Origin: Pseudomonas allokribbensis
Lineage (GTDB): Bacteria > Pseudomonadota > Gammaproteobacteria > Pseudomonadales > Pseudomonadaceae
Assembly (NCBI RefSeq): GCF_014863605.1
Contig: NZ_CP062252.1
Location: forward strand, 5,217,001-5,281,000
DNA: 64,000 nucleotides
Reading direction: 5' to 3'
In this document: piece after piece, positions 10,386-19,271 of the stretch
How the letters are laid out: every line of letters starts with the position of its first letter
Position numbering within the stretch: the stretch's first letter is position 1
The notes under the pieces: model-generated
What the model was told of the DNA's origin: nothing
Database searches by the model: none
The model's input: the letters and a program-made list of their open reading frames with translations, nothing else
Position numbers and translations under genes: made by a program

Positions 10386-12437
10386 ATGTCCGAACCACGC
10401 AAGATTCTCGTCACCAGCGCCCTGCCCTACGCCAACGGTTCGATTCACCTTGGCCATATGCTGGAATACATCCAGACCGATATGTGGGTGCGCTTCCAGA
10501 AGCATCGCGGCAATCAGTGCATTTATGTCTGCGCCGACGACGCCCACGGTTCGGCAATCATGCTGCGCGCGGAAAAGGAAGGCATCACCCCGGAACAACT
10601 GATCGCCAATGTCCAGGCTGAACACAGCGCCGACTTTGCCGAGTTCCTGGTGGACTTCGACAACTTCCACTCCACTCACGCCGAAGAAAACCGTGAGCTG
10701 TCGAGCCAGATCTACCTGAAGCTGCGTGACGCCGGGCACATCGCCCAACGTTCGATCACCCAGTATTTCGACCCGGAAAAGAAAATGTTCCTGGCCGACC
10801 GCTTCATCAAGGGCACCTGCCCGAAATGCGGCACCGAGGACCAGTACGGCGACAACTGCGAAAAATGCGGTGCGACCTACGCGCCGACCGACCTGAAGGA
10901 TCCGAAGTCGGCAATCTCCGGCGCCACCCCGGTGCTCAAGGATTCCCAGCACTTCTTCTTCAAGCTGCCGGACTTCCAGCAGATGCTGCAGACCTGGACC
11001 CGCAGCGGCACCCTGCAGGACGCCGTGGCCAACAAGATCGCCGAATGGCTGGACGCCGGCCTGCAACAGTGGGACATCTCCCGCGATGCGCCGTACTTCG
11101 GTTTCGAGATCCCGGGCGAACCAGGCAAGTATTTCTACGTGTGGCTGGACGCGCCGATCGGCTACATGGCCAGCTTCAAGAACCTGTGCAACCGCACGCC
11201 GGAGCTGGACTTCGACGCGTTCTGGGGCAAGGACTCCACCGCCGAGCTGTACCACTTCATCGGCAAGGACATCGTCAACTTCCACGCCCTGTTCTGGCCG
11301 GCGATGCTTGAAGGCGCGGGTTTCCGCAAGCCGACCGGGATCAACGTGCACGGCTACCTGACCGTCAACGGCCAGAAGATGTCCAAGTCCCGCGGCACCT
11401 TCATCAAGGCCCGGACCTACCTGGATCACCTGTCGCCGGAATACCTGCGCTACTACTACGCGGCCAAACTGGGCCGTGGCGTGGACGATCTCGACCTGAA
11501 CCTCGAAGACTTCGTGCAGAAGGTCAACTCCGACCTGGTCGGCAAAGTGGTCAACATCGCCAGCCGTTGCGCCGGTTTCATCCAGAAGGGCAACGCCGGC
11601 CTGCTGGTCGACACCAACGCCGCGCCGGAACTGACCGACGCGTTCCTGGCCGCTGCGCCGAGCATCGCCGACGCCTATGAAGCCCGCGACTTCGCCCGTG
11701 CCATGCGCGAAACCATGGCTTTGGCCGACCGCGCCAACGCGTGGATCGCCGACAAGGCACCGTGGTCGCTGAACAAGCAGGAAGGCAAGCAGGATGAAGT
11801 CCAGGCGGTCTGCGCCACCGCGATCAACCTGTTCCGCCAGTTGGTGATCTTCCTCAAGCCGGTGCTGCCGTTGCTGGCTGCCGATGCCGAGGCGTTCCTC
11901 AATGTCGCCCCGCTGACCTGGAACGACCACACCACCCTGCTGGCCAACCACCAGTTGAACGAATTCAAACCGTTGATGACCCGCATCGACCCGGTAAAAG
12001 TGCAAGCCATGACCGACGCCTCGAAAGAAGACCTGACCGCCAGCCAGACCGACACTGGCGCCGCCGCGCCTGCCGGCAATGGCGAACTGACCAAGGATCC
12101 GCTGTCGCCGGAAATCGACTTCGACACCTTCGCCGCCGTCGACCTGCGCGTCGCGCTGATCGTCAAGGCCGAACACGTTGAAGGGGCGGACAAGCTGCTG
12201 CGTCTGACCCTCGACATCGGTGACGAACAACGCAACGTGTTCTCGGGGATCAAGAGCGCCTATCCGGATCCGTCGAAACTCGACGGTCGCCTGACCATGA
12301 TGATCGCCAACCTCAAGCCACGGAAAATGAAGTTCGGCATCTCCGAAGGCATGGTGATGGCGGCCGGCCCTGGCGGTGAAGAAATCTACCTGCTGAGCCC
12401 GGACAGCGGCGCCAAGCCAGGTCAGCGCATCAAGTAA
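10386..12437 (+). CDS. metG: Methionyl-tRNA synthetase
   Basis: 683 aa, the length of the dimeric bacterial enzyme that charges tRNA-Met. The class I HIGH motif appears as HLGH (residues 22-25 region, [10 protein letters not shown]), the four-cysteine zinc knuckle as CPKCG...[13 protein letters not shown], and the KMSKS motif as [11 protein letters not shown]. The anticodon-binding domain follows, and the C-terminal Trbp111-type tRNA-binding domain spans about residues 580-683 ([20 protein letters not shown]). A strong terminator follows. Confidence 0.98.
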   Translation: MSEPRKILVTSALPYANGSIHLGHMLEYIQTDMWVRFQKHRGNQCIYVCADDAHGSAIMLRAEKEGITPEQLIANVQAEHSADFAEFLVDFDNFHSTHAEENRELSSQIYLKLRDAGHIAQRSITQYFDPEKKMFLADRFIKGTCPKCGTEDQYGDNCEKCGATYAPTDLKDPKSAISGATPVLKDSQHFFFKLPDFQQMLQTWTRSGTLQDAVANKIAEWLDAGLQQWDISRDAPYFGFEIPGEPGKYFYVWLDAPIGYMASFKNLCNRTPELDFDAFWGKDSTAELYHFIGKDIVNFHALFWPAMLEGAGFRKPTGINVHGYLTVNGQKMSKSRGTFIKARTYLDHLSPEYLRYYYAAKLGRGVDDLDLNLEDFVQKVNSDLVGKVVNIASRCAGFIQKGNAGLLVDTNAAPELTDAFLAAAPSIADAYEARDFARAMRETMALADRANAWIADKAPWSLNKQEGKQDEVQAVCATAINLFRQLVIFLKPVLPLLAADAEAFLNVAPLTWNDHTTLLANHQLNEFKPLMTRIDPVKVQAMTDASKEDLTASQTDTGAAAPAGNGELTKDPLSPEIDFDTFAAVDLRVALIVKAEHVEGADKLLRLTLDIGDEQRNVFSGIKSAYPDPSKLDGRLTMMIANLKPRKMKFGISEGMVMAAGPGGEEIYLLSPDSGAKPGQRIK

Positions 12438-12452
12438 GGTTCTGCACTGACC

Positions 12453-12491
12453 GATCCCACAGGCGTACCCCGTGCGCCTGTGGGATTTTTC
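12453..12491 (+). terminator. rho-independent terminator after metG
   Basis: 12-bp stem ATCCCACAGGCG / CGCCTGTGGGAT followed by TTTTT. Confidence 0.92.
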
Positions 12492-12568
12492 ATATCTGGC
12501 CCACCCGTCATGGCCGCCGGATAATGCCTAATCTTAAGTGACACCCGCCCGCTCTCACCGGCAGAACC

Positions 12569-13138
12569 ATGACCGAACTCGTGCTTACGCTCTTCAGTGC
12601 TGCGCTGATCAACAACTTCGTGTTGCACTGGCCGCTGGGCGTCGATCCGCTGCTGGCTGGCGAGCGCCGTCAGGTGCATGCGCTGGGGCTGGCGACGTTG
12701 TGTCTGATGCTGATTGTCGGTGTGGCGAGTTACGCGATCTGGCATTGGCTGCTGGTGCCGTTGCAACTGGAATTCCTGCGTCTATTCGTATTCCTGCCGC
12801 TGAGCGTCCTGCTGATCACACCGTTGCTGAAGTTGCTGGCGCGCTGGCGACCCGCCCTGCCGTTCGACGGTTTGTGGCCGTTGCTGCTGGGCAATGCCGG
12901 TGTGCTGGGGCTGACGCTGATCAACGCGCAAACGGATAAGGGCCTGTTTCATGCGACAGCGCTGAGCCTTGGCGCCGGCCTGGGTTTCTGGCTGGTGTTG
13001 AGCCTGTTCAGCGATTTGCGTGAGCGCACGGCCGACAACGATATTCCCCTGCCCTTTCGTGGCCTGCCGATCCAGTTGATCGGCGCCGGATTGATGGCCG
13101 TGGCTTTTCTCGGATTCAGTGGACTGATCAAAACATGA
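12569..13138 (+). CDS. RnfA-like (Rnf-Nqr) membrane subunit lacking cluster cysteines
   Basis: 189 aa, six hydrophobic segments, homologous over its whole length to RnfA/RsxA (INNFVL near the start, [25 protein letters not shown] at the end). In canonical RnfA two cysteines (LGLCPF and TTNCAVLG) help hold a membrane iron-sulfur cluster shared with RnfE; here the aligned positions are D26 (LGVDPL) and A110 (GNAGVLG), so neither cysteine is present. First gene of a tightly packed operon, overlapping rnfB by 4 bases. Electron transport through a normal RnfA/E cluster is therefore doubtful. Confidence 0.8.
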   Translation: MTELVLTLFSAALINNFVLHWPLGVDPLLAGERRQVHALGLATLCLMLIVGVASYAIWHWLLVPLQLEFLRLFVFLPLSVLLITPLLKLLARWRPALPFDGLWPLLLGNAGVLGLTLINAQTDKGLFHATALSLGAGLGFWLVLSLFSDLRERTADNDIPLPFRGLPIQLIGAGLMAVAFLGFSGLIKT

Positions 13139-14349
13139 GTCTGATTCAACGCATCGATGCCTTGCTGCCACAGACCCAATGCGGCAAATGCGGCCATCCC
13201 GGATGCAAACCCTACGCTGAAGGCATCGCCGACGGCGAGCCGATCAACAAATGCCCGCCGGGTGGTGACGAAACCATCGCGGCGCTGGCCGAACTGCTGA
13301 AAATCCCGGTGCTGGAGCTGGACATCAGCCGTGGCGCGGCACCGCCGCAAGTGGCGTTCATCCGTGAAGCCGAATGCATCGGCTGCACCAAGTGCATACA
13401 GGCCTGCCCGATCGACGCCATCGTCGGCGCGGCGAAACTGATGCACACGGTGATCATCGACGAGTGCACCGGTTGCGATCTGTGCGTGGCGCCTTGCCCC
13501 GTCGATTGCATCGAGATGCACCCGCTGCCGCTCGGAACGCTGCCAGTGGTGGGTGGCCTGGCCAACAGCCTCGAAGAACAGCAGGCGCGTACCGCCAAGC
13601 GCGATCACGCCCGGCAACGCTTCGAACGGCGTAACGCCCGGCTGCAAAGAGAAGAGCAGCAGAAGCAGGCCGAACGCGAAGCCCGTGCGAAACGTGCGGC
13701 GCAGGTTGAAGTCGCAGCCGTTACGCTCGATCCGGTGCAAGCGGCGCTGGAACGGGTACGTGCGCAGAAAGCCGCGACAGCCGACGCCGCGCTGAAGAAG
13801 GCCAAGATCGATGTAGCGATGAGCCGCGCTCAATTGCACAAATCGTTGAAAGCCTTCGGTCATCCGCCGACCTTCGAACAACAGTCGCAATTGATCGTAT
13901 TGCAACAGCAGTTCGAAGCCGCCGAACAGGCCCTGGCGAAACTGGAAAGCAGCGCCTCACCTGCGCCTGTCGTGACAGCCCCATCAAAAGACGCCGATCT
14001 GAAACGAGCGAAAATCCAGCTGGCGATGCGCCGTGCCGAGCTGAAAAAGGCGCAGACCGCAGAGGCTCCGCCGGAGCAGATTGCAGCGCTGGAACAAGCG
14101 CTGCGTGACGCCGAACAAGCGTTGCACACTGCAGAAGCGGCCAGCGATCAACCGGCCCCCGACCTTGTGCGCGTGGAGAAACGTCCGATCGACAACCAGC
14201 TTCGTCAGCTGAAAACCGAACTGGCCTTCGCTCGCGCCGACCTGAACAAACTGCAACGACGTGACGGCACGCCAGCCGAGATCCTCGACAAGGCCCGCAC
14301 CCGCCTGCAAGAGGCGGAGCGGCAGGTAGAAGCCCATGTCATCCATTGA
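13135..14349 (+). CDS. rnfB: RnfB-like ferredoxin subunit, no membrane anchor, repetitive C-terminal tail
   Basis: 404 aa. It starts directly at the iron-sulfur domain: C16, C19, C24 and C40 ([22 protein letters not shown]), followed by two [4Fe-4S] ferredoxin motifs ([24 protein letters not shown]). Canonical RnfB is about 190 aa with an N-terminal membrane helix, which is missing here. From about residue 165 there is a long charged, alanine-rich coiled-coil-like tail with three imperfect repeats (beginning [34 protein letters not shown] and [17 protein letters not shown]). This resembles the C-terminal tail of RnfC from other gamma-proteobacteria. It overlaps both neighbours (4 bases upstream, 14 downstream). 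Confidence 0.85.
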   Translation: MSLIQRIDALLPQTQCGKCGHPGCKPYAEGIADGEPINKCPPGGDETIAALAELLKIPVLELDISRGAAPPQVAFIREAECIGCTKCIQACPIDAIVGAAKLMHTVIIDECTGCDLCVAPCPVDCIEMHPLPLGTLPVVGGLANSLEEQQARTAKRDHARQRFERRNARLQREEQQKQAEREARAKRAAQVEVAAVTLDPVQAALERVRAQKAATADAALKKAKIDVAMSRAQLHKSLKAFGHPPTFEQQSQLIVLQQQFEAAEQALAKLESSASPAPVVTAPSKDADLKRAKIQLAMRRAELKKAQTAEAPPEQIAALEQALRDAEQALHTAEAASDQPAPDLVRVEKRPIDNQLRQLKTELAFARADLNKLQRRDGTPAEILDKARTRLQEAERQVEAHVIH

Positions 14350-15319
14350 AACCAGAGACGAACGCCTGCAACAGGCAATGAAGCTGGTTTTGCTGGCGAC
14401 ATTGCCGGGGTTGTTGGCGTTGTTCTGGTTTTACGGATGGGGTGTGTTGATCAACCTGATCCTGTCCGTCGTCACAGCCTTGAGCGTCGAAGCCGCCGTG
14501 ACTCGTCTGCGCCGGCAGCCGGTGCAAGCCACTCTCACCGATGGCAGCGCAGTGGTCAGCGCCACACTGCTGGCAATCGCCTTGCCGCCTTACTGCCCGT
14601 GGTGGCTGACGGTCACGGCGATCGGCTCGGGCCTGCTGTTGGGCAAACACTTGTACGGTGGCGTGGGCAGAAACCCTTTCAATCCGGCCATGCTCGGTTT
14701 TGCTTTCGCGATGGTGATGTTCCCGCAGCCGATGACCCATTGGCCGGCCCATGGCATGGATCTGACGACGGCCATTGAACAGGTGTTCAACCTGGGCGTG
14801 GCGCCGGACGCCTGGGTTCAGGCCACCGCACTGGACAGCCTGCGCATCAACAAAAGCCTGACCATCGATGAGTTGTTTGCCAGCAACCCGGCATTCGGCC
14901 GCTTCGGCGGGCATGGCGTGGAGTGGGTGAACCTGGCATTTCTTGCCGGTGGATTGTTCCTGTTACAGCGCCGGGTGATCGGCTGGCACGCACCGGTCGG
15001 TATGCTTGCCAGCCTGTTCGTCATCAGCCTGCTGTGCTGGAACGGTTCGGGGTCCGACGCTCATGGCTCGCCGCTGTTTCATCTGCTGAGTGGCGCGACC
15101 ATGCTGGGTGCGTTCTTCATCGTCACTGAACCGGTGTCGGGGGCAAAGAGTCCGCTCGCCCGCTTGTTGTTCGGCGTGGGCGTCGGCCTGCTGACCTACC
15201 TGACTCGCACCTGGGGCGGCTATCCGGATGGCGTGGCGTTCTCAGTGTTGCTGATGAATCTGTGCGTGCCGGCGCTGGAACGCATTGCAGCCGCTCGTCA
15301 GTCGCAGGTGATGCCATGA
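14336..15319 (+). CDS. rnfD: RnfD-like FMN-carrying membrane subunit
   Basis: 327 aa integral membrane subunit of the Rnf/Nqr complex, about ten hydrophobic segments. The covalent-FMN threonine context is preserved as [10 protein letters not shown] (threonine near residue 164), and the conserved blocks [34 protein letters not shown] and [18 protein letters not shown] are intact. It overlaps rnfB by 14 bases and rnfG by 4. It is shorter than the E. coli protein (about 350 aa) mainly in loops. Confidence 0.88.
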   Translation: MSSIETRDERLQQAMKLVLLATLPGLLALFWFYGWGVLINLILSVVTALSVEAAVTRLRRQPVQATLTDGSAVVSATLLAIALPPYCPWWLTVTAIGSGLLLGKHLYGGVGRNPFNPAMLGFAFAMVMFPQPMTHWPAHGMDLTTAIEQVFNLGVAPDAWVQATALDSLRINKSLTIDELFASNPAFGRFGGHGVEWVNLAFLAGGLFLLQRRVIGWHAPVGMLASLFVISLLCWNGSGSDAHGSPLFHLLSGATMLGAFFIVTEPVSGAKSPLARLLFGVGVGLLTYLTRTWGGYPDGVAFSVLLMNLCVPALERIAAARQSQVMP

Positions 15320-15921
15320 ACCGCACAAGCAGCCTGATCACCCTGGCGCTGCTGGCAACGATTGGTGTCGGCGCGACTTATGTTGTGCAACGCAGCAATG
15401 CGCCGCAGATCGCCGCCGAGCAGCGCCAGCTCGAAAGTCGCAAACTGCTGGATGTGCTCTCAGTCGACACCTACGACAATCAGCCTCTGGAACAGCCTCT
15501 GGCACTGACCGACACCCACCTGAGCCACAGCGAGTTGCTGGGCGGTTATCGGGCGACCAGGGCCGGTCAACCCGTGGCGGTGCTGCTGCGCAGCCAGACC
15601 GAGGGTTATGCGGGTCGCATCGAGTTGCTGATTGCCATCGATGCCAATGGCCGATTGCTCGGCGTGAAAACCCTTGAGCAAACTGAAACGCCGGCGCTGG
15701 GCGGGCATCTCGGTGACTGGCCAAATAGCTGGTTGCAGGCGTTTATCGGCAAATCCAGCGGCCAGCCGACCGATGCCGGATGGGCCTTGAAAAAGGATCA
15801 GGGGCAATTCGACCAGATCGCTGGCGCAACCATCACATCTCGCGCGGCCATCAACGCCATCCACGATGCCCTGCGTTACTTCGACGACCACCGGACGAGC
15901 CTGCTGGGGAGCACGCCATGA
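15316..15921 (+). CDS. rnfG: RnfG-like FMN-carrying periplasmic subunit
   Basis: 201 aa. One N-terminal TM helix (about residues 5-24), then a periplasmic FMN-binding domain ending with the flavinylation motif AGATITSRA, where T172 is the expected covalent FMN site. The block ETPALGGHL is the family's conserved glycine region. It starts inside the rnfD stop (ATG at 15316, 4-base overlap) and ends overlapping rnfE. It appears intact, unlike RnfA and RnfE of the same operon. Confidence 0.88.
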   Translation: MNRTSSLITLALLATIGVGATYVVQRSNAPQIAAEQRQLESRKLLDVLSVDTYDNQPLEQPLALTDTHLSHSELLGGYRATRAGQPVAVLLRSQTEGYAGRIELLIAIDANGRLLGVKTLEQTETPALGGHLGDWPNSWLQAFIGKSSGQPTDAGWALKKDQGQFDQIAGATITSRAAINAIHDALRYFDDHRTSLLGSTP

Positions 15922-16499
15922 ACGCATCAGCGACCCTGTCGAACTCAATGATGCTGGTGCTGTTGATCGGCGCCACTGACTCCGTGGCCGGCGCGCTGGC
16001 GATCCTGCTGATGTTCACCGTTGTGGTGAGTGCTTACGGTTTGTGCATGACACCACTGCGGACTCGACTGAGCTCCGAGAGCCTGTTGCCGGTCGGTCTG
16101 GTGCTGGCCGCAACACTGGCGGGGTGCGCCGATATTCTGCTGCAGCGCGCCGCTATGCAGTGGCAACAACTGAGTAGCCTTTACGCCGGCCTGATCGGTT
16201 TGCAGTGCGTCATTCTGGAACACAATGGATACTTTCGATTGCCAGCCCGAGGGCGTCTGACACTGGGTGGCGTGTTTGCCGCCCTGATGACCGTGCTGGC
16301 GGTGTTGCGCGAGCTGCTCGGTCAGGGCAGCATCGGCCATCACCTGTCGGATCACTGGCAAGGTTTTATTCTGTTCGGCGACGGCCTGCATTTCGCGACG
16401 CTGGCTCCCGGCGCCTTCATACTGCTGGGGCTGGTGCTCGCCGCCCGTCAGGCCTGTTCTCGCCCTGCCGCCCTACCCGAGGAAACGCATCACCCATGA
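15918..16499 (+). CDS. RnfE-like (Rnf-Nqr) membrane subunit, one cluster cysteine lost
   Basis: 193 aa, about six hydrophobic segments. Homology to RnfE/RsxE shows in VLRELLGQGSI and in LAPGAFILLGLVLAARQ near the end. Canonical RnfE uses cysteines in LLGLCPLL and VTNCIVVGR; here the first position is T20 (LLIGATDSV) and the second is retained as C97 (LQCVILEHN). Together with RnfA only one of four cluster ligands remains. Start ATG at 15918 overlaps the rnfG stop; the nth start overlaps its own stop. Confidence 0.75.
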   Translation: MNASATLSNSMMLVLLIGATDSVAGALAILLMFTVVVSAYGLCMTPLRTRLSSESLLPVGLVLAATLAGCADILLQRAAMQWQQLSSLYAGLIGLQCVILEHNGYFRLPARGRLTLGGVFAALMTVLAVLRELLGQGSIGHHLSDHWQGFILFGDGLHFATLAPGAFILLGLVLAARQACSRPAALPEETHHP

Positions 16500-17134
16500 A
16501 TGCCGCAAAACGTCTGGAGATCTTCCGCAGGCTTCACGAGGAGAATCCCGAACCCAAGACCGAACTCGCCTACTCTTCGCCTTTCGAGTTGTTGATCGCG
16601 GTGATTCTGTCCGCACAATCGACTGACGTCGGGGTGAACAAGGCGACGGCGAAACTTTACCCGGTGGCCAACACGCCGGCTGCCATTCATGCCTTGGGCG
16701 TCGAAGGTTTGTCCGAGTACATCAAGACCATCGGCCTCTATAACAGCAAGGCCAAAAACGTGATCGAGACCTGTCGCATGCTGGTCGAGTTGCACAATGG
16801 CGAAGTCCCACAGACGCGCGAAGCGCTGGAAGCCCTGCCCGGCGTCGGCCGCAAGACCGCCAACGTCGTGCTCAACACCGCGTTCCGTCAATTGACGATG
16901 GCGGTGGACACCCACATTTTCCGGGTCAGTAACCGCACCGGTATTGCGCCGGGCAAAAACGTGGTCGAGGTGGAGAACAAACTGATGAAGTTTGTGCCCA
17001 AGCAATACCTGCTCGATTCGCATCACTGGCTCATTCTTCACGGGCGCTACGTGTGCCTGGCCCGCAAGCCGCGGTGCGGTAGCTGTCGGATCGAAGACTT
17101 GTGCGAATACAAGGACAAAACTTCGGACGATTGA
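16496..17134 (+). CDS. nth: Endonuclease III (DNA glycosylase/AP lyase)
   Basis: 212 aa base-excision repair enzyme removing oxidised pyrimidines. The helix-hairpin-helix carries catalytic K120 (LPGVGRKTANVV) and D138 (VDTHIF); the C-terminal [4Fe-4S] ligands are C187, C194, C197 and C203. These positions match E. coli Nth. ATG at 16496 overlaps the rnfE stop, so it is co-translated with the Rnf-like operon, a linkage known from many gamma-proteobacteria. Confidence 0.97.
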   Translation: MNAAKRLEIFRRLHEENPEPKTELAYSSPFELLIAVILSAQSTDVGVNKATAKLYPVANTPAAIHALGVEGLSEYIKTIGLYNSKAKNVIETCRMLVELHNGEVPQTREALEALPGVGRKTANVVLNTAFRQLTMAVDTHIFRVSNRTGIAPGKNVVEVENKLMKFVPKQYLLDSHHWLILHGRYVCLARKPRCGSCRIEDLCEYKDKTSDD

Positions 17135-17241
17135 GCGTCTATTAAGTTTATTGATATTGCGATTGAAAAAATCTTTTTTACGATCTGCTGGAATATCGAT
17201 ATAAGGAGCGCCAAAGGCAGCCTTAGCCTGGAGTTAACCTT

Positions 17242-17415
17242 ATGAGCACCAGCAAAGAGCAAGTGGACGTAGAAGACGATTTCGTCGCGGAGTCGGACGA
17301 CGAACCGGTGGTTGAGGTCGCCAAGACCAACCTGAGCAAACGCCGCACCATCGATAACATGCTTGAGGAACGCCGACTGCAGAAGCAATTGGCCGATTAC
17401 GACTTTGATCTCTGA
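17242..17415 (+). CDS. PA3496-family small protein (putative envelope integrity)
   Basis: 57-aa acidic protein MSTSKEQVDVEDDF..., ending NMLEERRLQKQLADYDFDL. The RR-x-ID-x-(M/L)LEERRL(Q/R)KQLADYDFDL core is the signature of the small PA3496-type family found downstream of nth in Pseudomonas. No membrane segment or signal peptide. A GGAG stands eight bases before the ATG and a terminator follows. The function is not established; 'envelope integrity' is only the family label. Confidence 0.8.
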   Translation: MSTSKEQVDVEDDFVAESDDEPVVEVAKTNLSKRRTIDNMLEERRLQKQLADYDFDL

Positions 17416-17421
17416 CATTTG

Positions 17422-17448
17422 AAAGCCTCCCGCAACGGAGGCTTTTTC
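17422..17448 (+). terminator. rho-independent terminator
   Basis: Stem AGCCTCC / GGAGGCT, loop CGCAAC, followed by TTTTT; ends the small PA3496-like transcript. Confidence 0.9.
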
Positions 17449-17503
17449 GTTTCTGCTGCAAGCTGATGCCGACCTGCCCAGGATCCGTCAGCGACTGAAG
17501 CGG

Positions 17504-18130
17504 TCAGACCAGGCCATTGCGCTGGGCCAGTTCGATCAGATCCACCAGTGAACGCGCATTGAGCTTCAGCAGCAACCGCGTCTTGTAGGTGCTGACGGTC
17601 TTGTTGCTGAGAAACATGCCATCGGCGATTTCCTTGTTGGTCTTGCCGCGTGCCAACTGCTGCAACACCATCATCTCGCGCCCGGACAAACGATCGACCA
17701 TGTCGGCTTCACTGGCATTGCCCAGGCTGGTGCGTACGGTGTGCAACGCCTGATTCGGAAAATAGCTGTACCCGGACAGCACAGCCTTGATAGCGCTGAG
17801 CAGTTCGGTCAGATCCTGTTGTTTGCAAACATATCCCGCCGCTCCCGACTGCATGCAGCGCATGGAGAAATGGCCCGGGGCCTGGGACGTCAACACCAGC
17901 ACCTTCAGAGGCATCGCGCTGGTTGTAAGACGCGCAATGACTTCCAGTCCATCAAGTTTCGGTATACCGATATCCAGAATGACAATATCAGGCATCTGGT
18001 CGCGAGCCAGTTGTAATGCATCCACTCCGTTATCCGTTTCTGCAATGACTTCGTAGCCATGACGTTCCATCAGCATACGCACCGCAAGACGAATGACGGG
18101 GTGATCATCCACGATCAGCACTTTATTCAT
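17504..18130 (-). CDS. Orphan NarL/LuxR-type response regulator (BvgA/RocA1-like)
   Basis: 208 aa transcription factor. Receiver domain with D8/D9 acidic pair, phosphoacceptor D53 (VILDIGIPKLDG) and threonine in VLTSQ; C-terminal LuxR-type helix-turn-helix (LSGREMMVLQQLARGKTNKEIADGMFLSNKTVSTYKTR, read in pieces). The closest family I know is BvgA/EvgA/RocA1, which usually pairs with a hybrid BvgS-type kinase and controls fimbriae or biofilm genes. No kinase gene lies nearby, so the partner must be elsewhere. I chose ATG at 18130 over a 14-codon N-terminal extension, because the family starts at MNKVLIVDDHP. Confidence 0.85.
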   Translation of the reverse strand: MNKVLIVDDHPVIRLAVRMLMERHGYEVIAETDNGVDALQLARDQMPDIVILDIGIPKLDGLEVIARLTTSAMPLKVLVLTSQAPGHFSMRCMQSGAAGYVCKQQDLTELLSAIKAVLSGYSYFPNQALHTVRTSLGNASEADMVDRLSGREMMVLQQLARGKTNKEIADGMFLSNKTVSTYKTRLLLKLNARSLVDLIELAQRNGLV

Positions 18131-18525
18131 GGGCAAGTCCAGTTTCGCTGTTCGAATTTTTAGAACCGGCACAATAACGTAGTCATTTCACCCATGGCAT
18201 AGCGAAGTTCCCTTGCATTGGCAGCGAGAGACACTTCCTACAGGCAATAAAGATTTCTCCTACAGAAAAGACTCATAAATGTAGCGACAAGTCATCCAGA
18301 CCAAGTGACCACTTGAAAATTATTTGGCCTGCGACACTCGCTTATCGAGTAACGAACCCTGACAAGAGAAACTCGATACGACAAAAAACCGAAACAACAT
18401 ACTTATATCCAACCGTCCACTTTTAATATAAATACCAGACATCGGGGACAAAAATATCTCCACCCCCTTACAGCAACTTAAACGACCCAACATAAAGAGA
18501 AAGACCATACTCATGAGTAAAGAAC
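18131..18525. other. AT-rich intergenic region
   Basis: About 395 bases between the divergent response regulator and the unknown membrane-protein gene. It is clearly AT-rich against the GC-rich background and probably carries both promoters, but no confident -35/-10 pair or operator could be picked. Short open frames inside it have no supporting features. Confidence 0.5.
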
Positions 18526-19110
18526 ATGTTAAAGATCAACAAGAAAATCACCAACCCCATCAGTGTCATTGCCATATTCGCGTTCATCTCCGAAACGTCC
18601 GCAGCAGTGTCCCTGCCCTTCCTTGACAATGACGAACGGGAAATCTACATCTGGTTTCTGATCAGCTTTCCATTCTATTTACTGTTCCTGTTTTTCATCA
18701 CCTTGAACTTCAACTACCGATCCCTTTATGCACCTTCGGACTTTGGTGACGACAAGAATTTCCTGAAAGCTTTTGAAGATAACAACGCTGATTTCCCCGG
18801 CGAATCGACTGCCCCATCAACTACCGAAATTCAGACTGTAAAACTACCAAAACCGCTGAGTACGCTGTGCATCATTGACATTCGAGGCATGAACACCGAA
18901 TCAAAAATAAACACACTTCTGGAAAAAGTCCCACAACCCGCCAAGCACTCGCTCAGAATATTCCTCGTTTTAACGGATGATATGTCAGAGATTTTACCGA
19001 AAGAAAACATCGCCAAATCGCTCAAACGAGGAAGGAAAGCCATGGGGACGACGTACTGTATTATTTACGACGTTCACTCGCTGAACATCAGTGTATTGGG
19101 AAGAGTTTAA
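18526..19110 (+). CDS. Unknown two-TM membrane protein in AT-rich islet
   Basis: 194 aa, no family recognised. Two hydrophobic segments (about residues 11-31 and 42-61), then a hydrophilic domain that ends in an alternating strand/helix pattern (PLSTLCIIDIRGM, KHSLRIFLVLTDD, GTTYCIIYDVHS). Codon use is unlike the neighbours (many AAA, ATA, TTA and AAT), suggesting horizontal acquisition. The ribosome site is weak (GAG eight bases upstream). It is divergent from the orphan response regulator. Could be a small effector or membrane sensor; no function can be assigned. Confidence 0.6.
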   Translation: MLKINKKITNPISVIAIFAFISETSAAVSLPFLDNDEREIYIWFLISFPFYLLFLFFITLNFNYRSLYAPSDFGDDKNFLKAFEDNNADFPGESTAPSTTEIQTVKLPKPLSTLCIIDIRGMNTESKINTLLEKVPQPAKHSLRIFLVLTDDMSEILPKENIAKSLKRGRKAMGTTYCIIYDVHSLNISVLGRV

Positions 19111-19218
19111 ATTGAGGCGCGGAGACACGAAGTACATCAATACGATGCGCACAGTACAACAGATGAGTTCGGGATCGCTGATCCACTACGATCAGGTAAA
19201 CAGAAGGGTTTTGCAGCA

Positions 19219-19249
19219 TAGCGGTCTTGTCAGAACGACAAGACCGCTA
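19219..19249. terminator. hairpin terminator between unknown gene and argG
   Basis: Perfect 13-bp stem TAGCGGTCTTGTC / GACAAGACCGCTA, loop AGAAC, with only a short T-run on the plus strand. It sits just beyond the argG stop. Confidence 0.65.
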
Positions 19250-19271
19250 TTTCACGTCTGGTCCGAAGGAC

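Noticed and set aside
10227..12230. 667-codon open frame on the minus strand across metG
   Set aside because: It is an antisense shadow of metG caused by high GC; it has no ribosome site or recognisable domain and a valine/arginine-rich composition typical of such shadows.
18320..18514. 64-codon minus-strand frame in the AT-rich gap
   Set aside because: No ribosome site and no recognisable domain; low-complexity AT-rich sequence produces such frames by chance.
18513..18628. Short frame from ATG 18513 overlapping the unknown membrane-protein gene in another frame
   Set aside because: It is histidine-rich, stops after 37 codons, and lacks any sign of a leader function.
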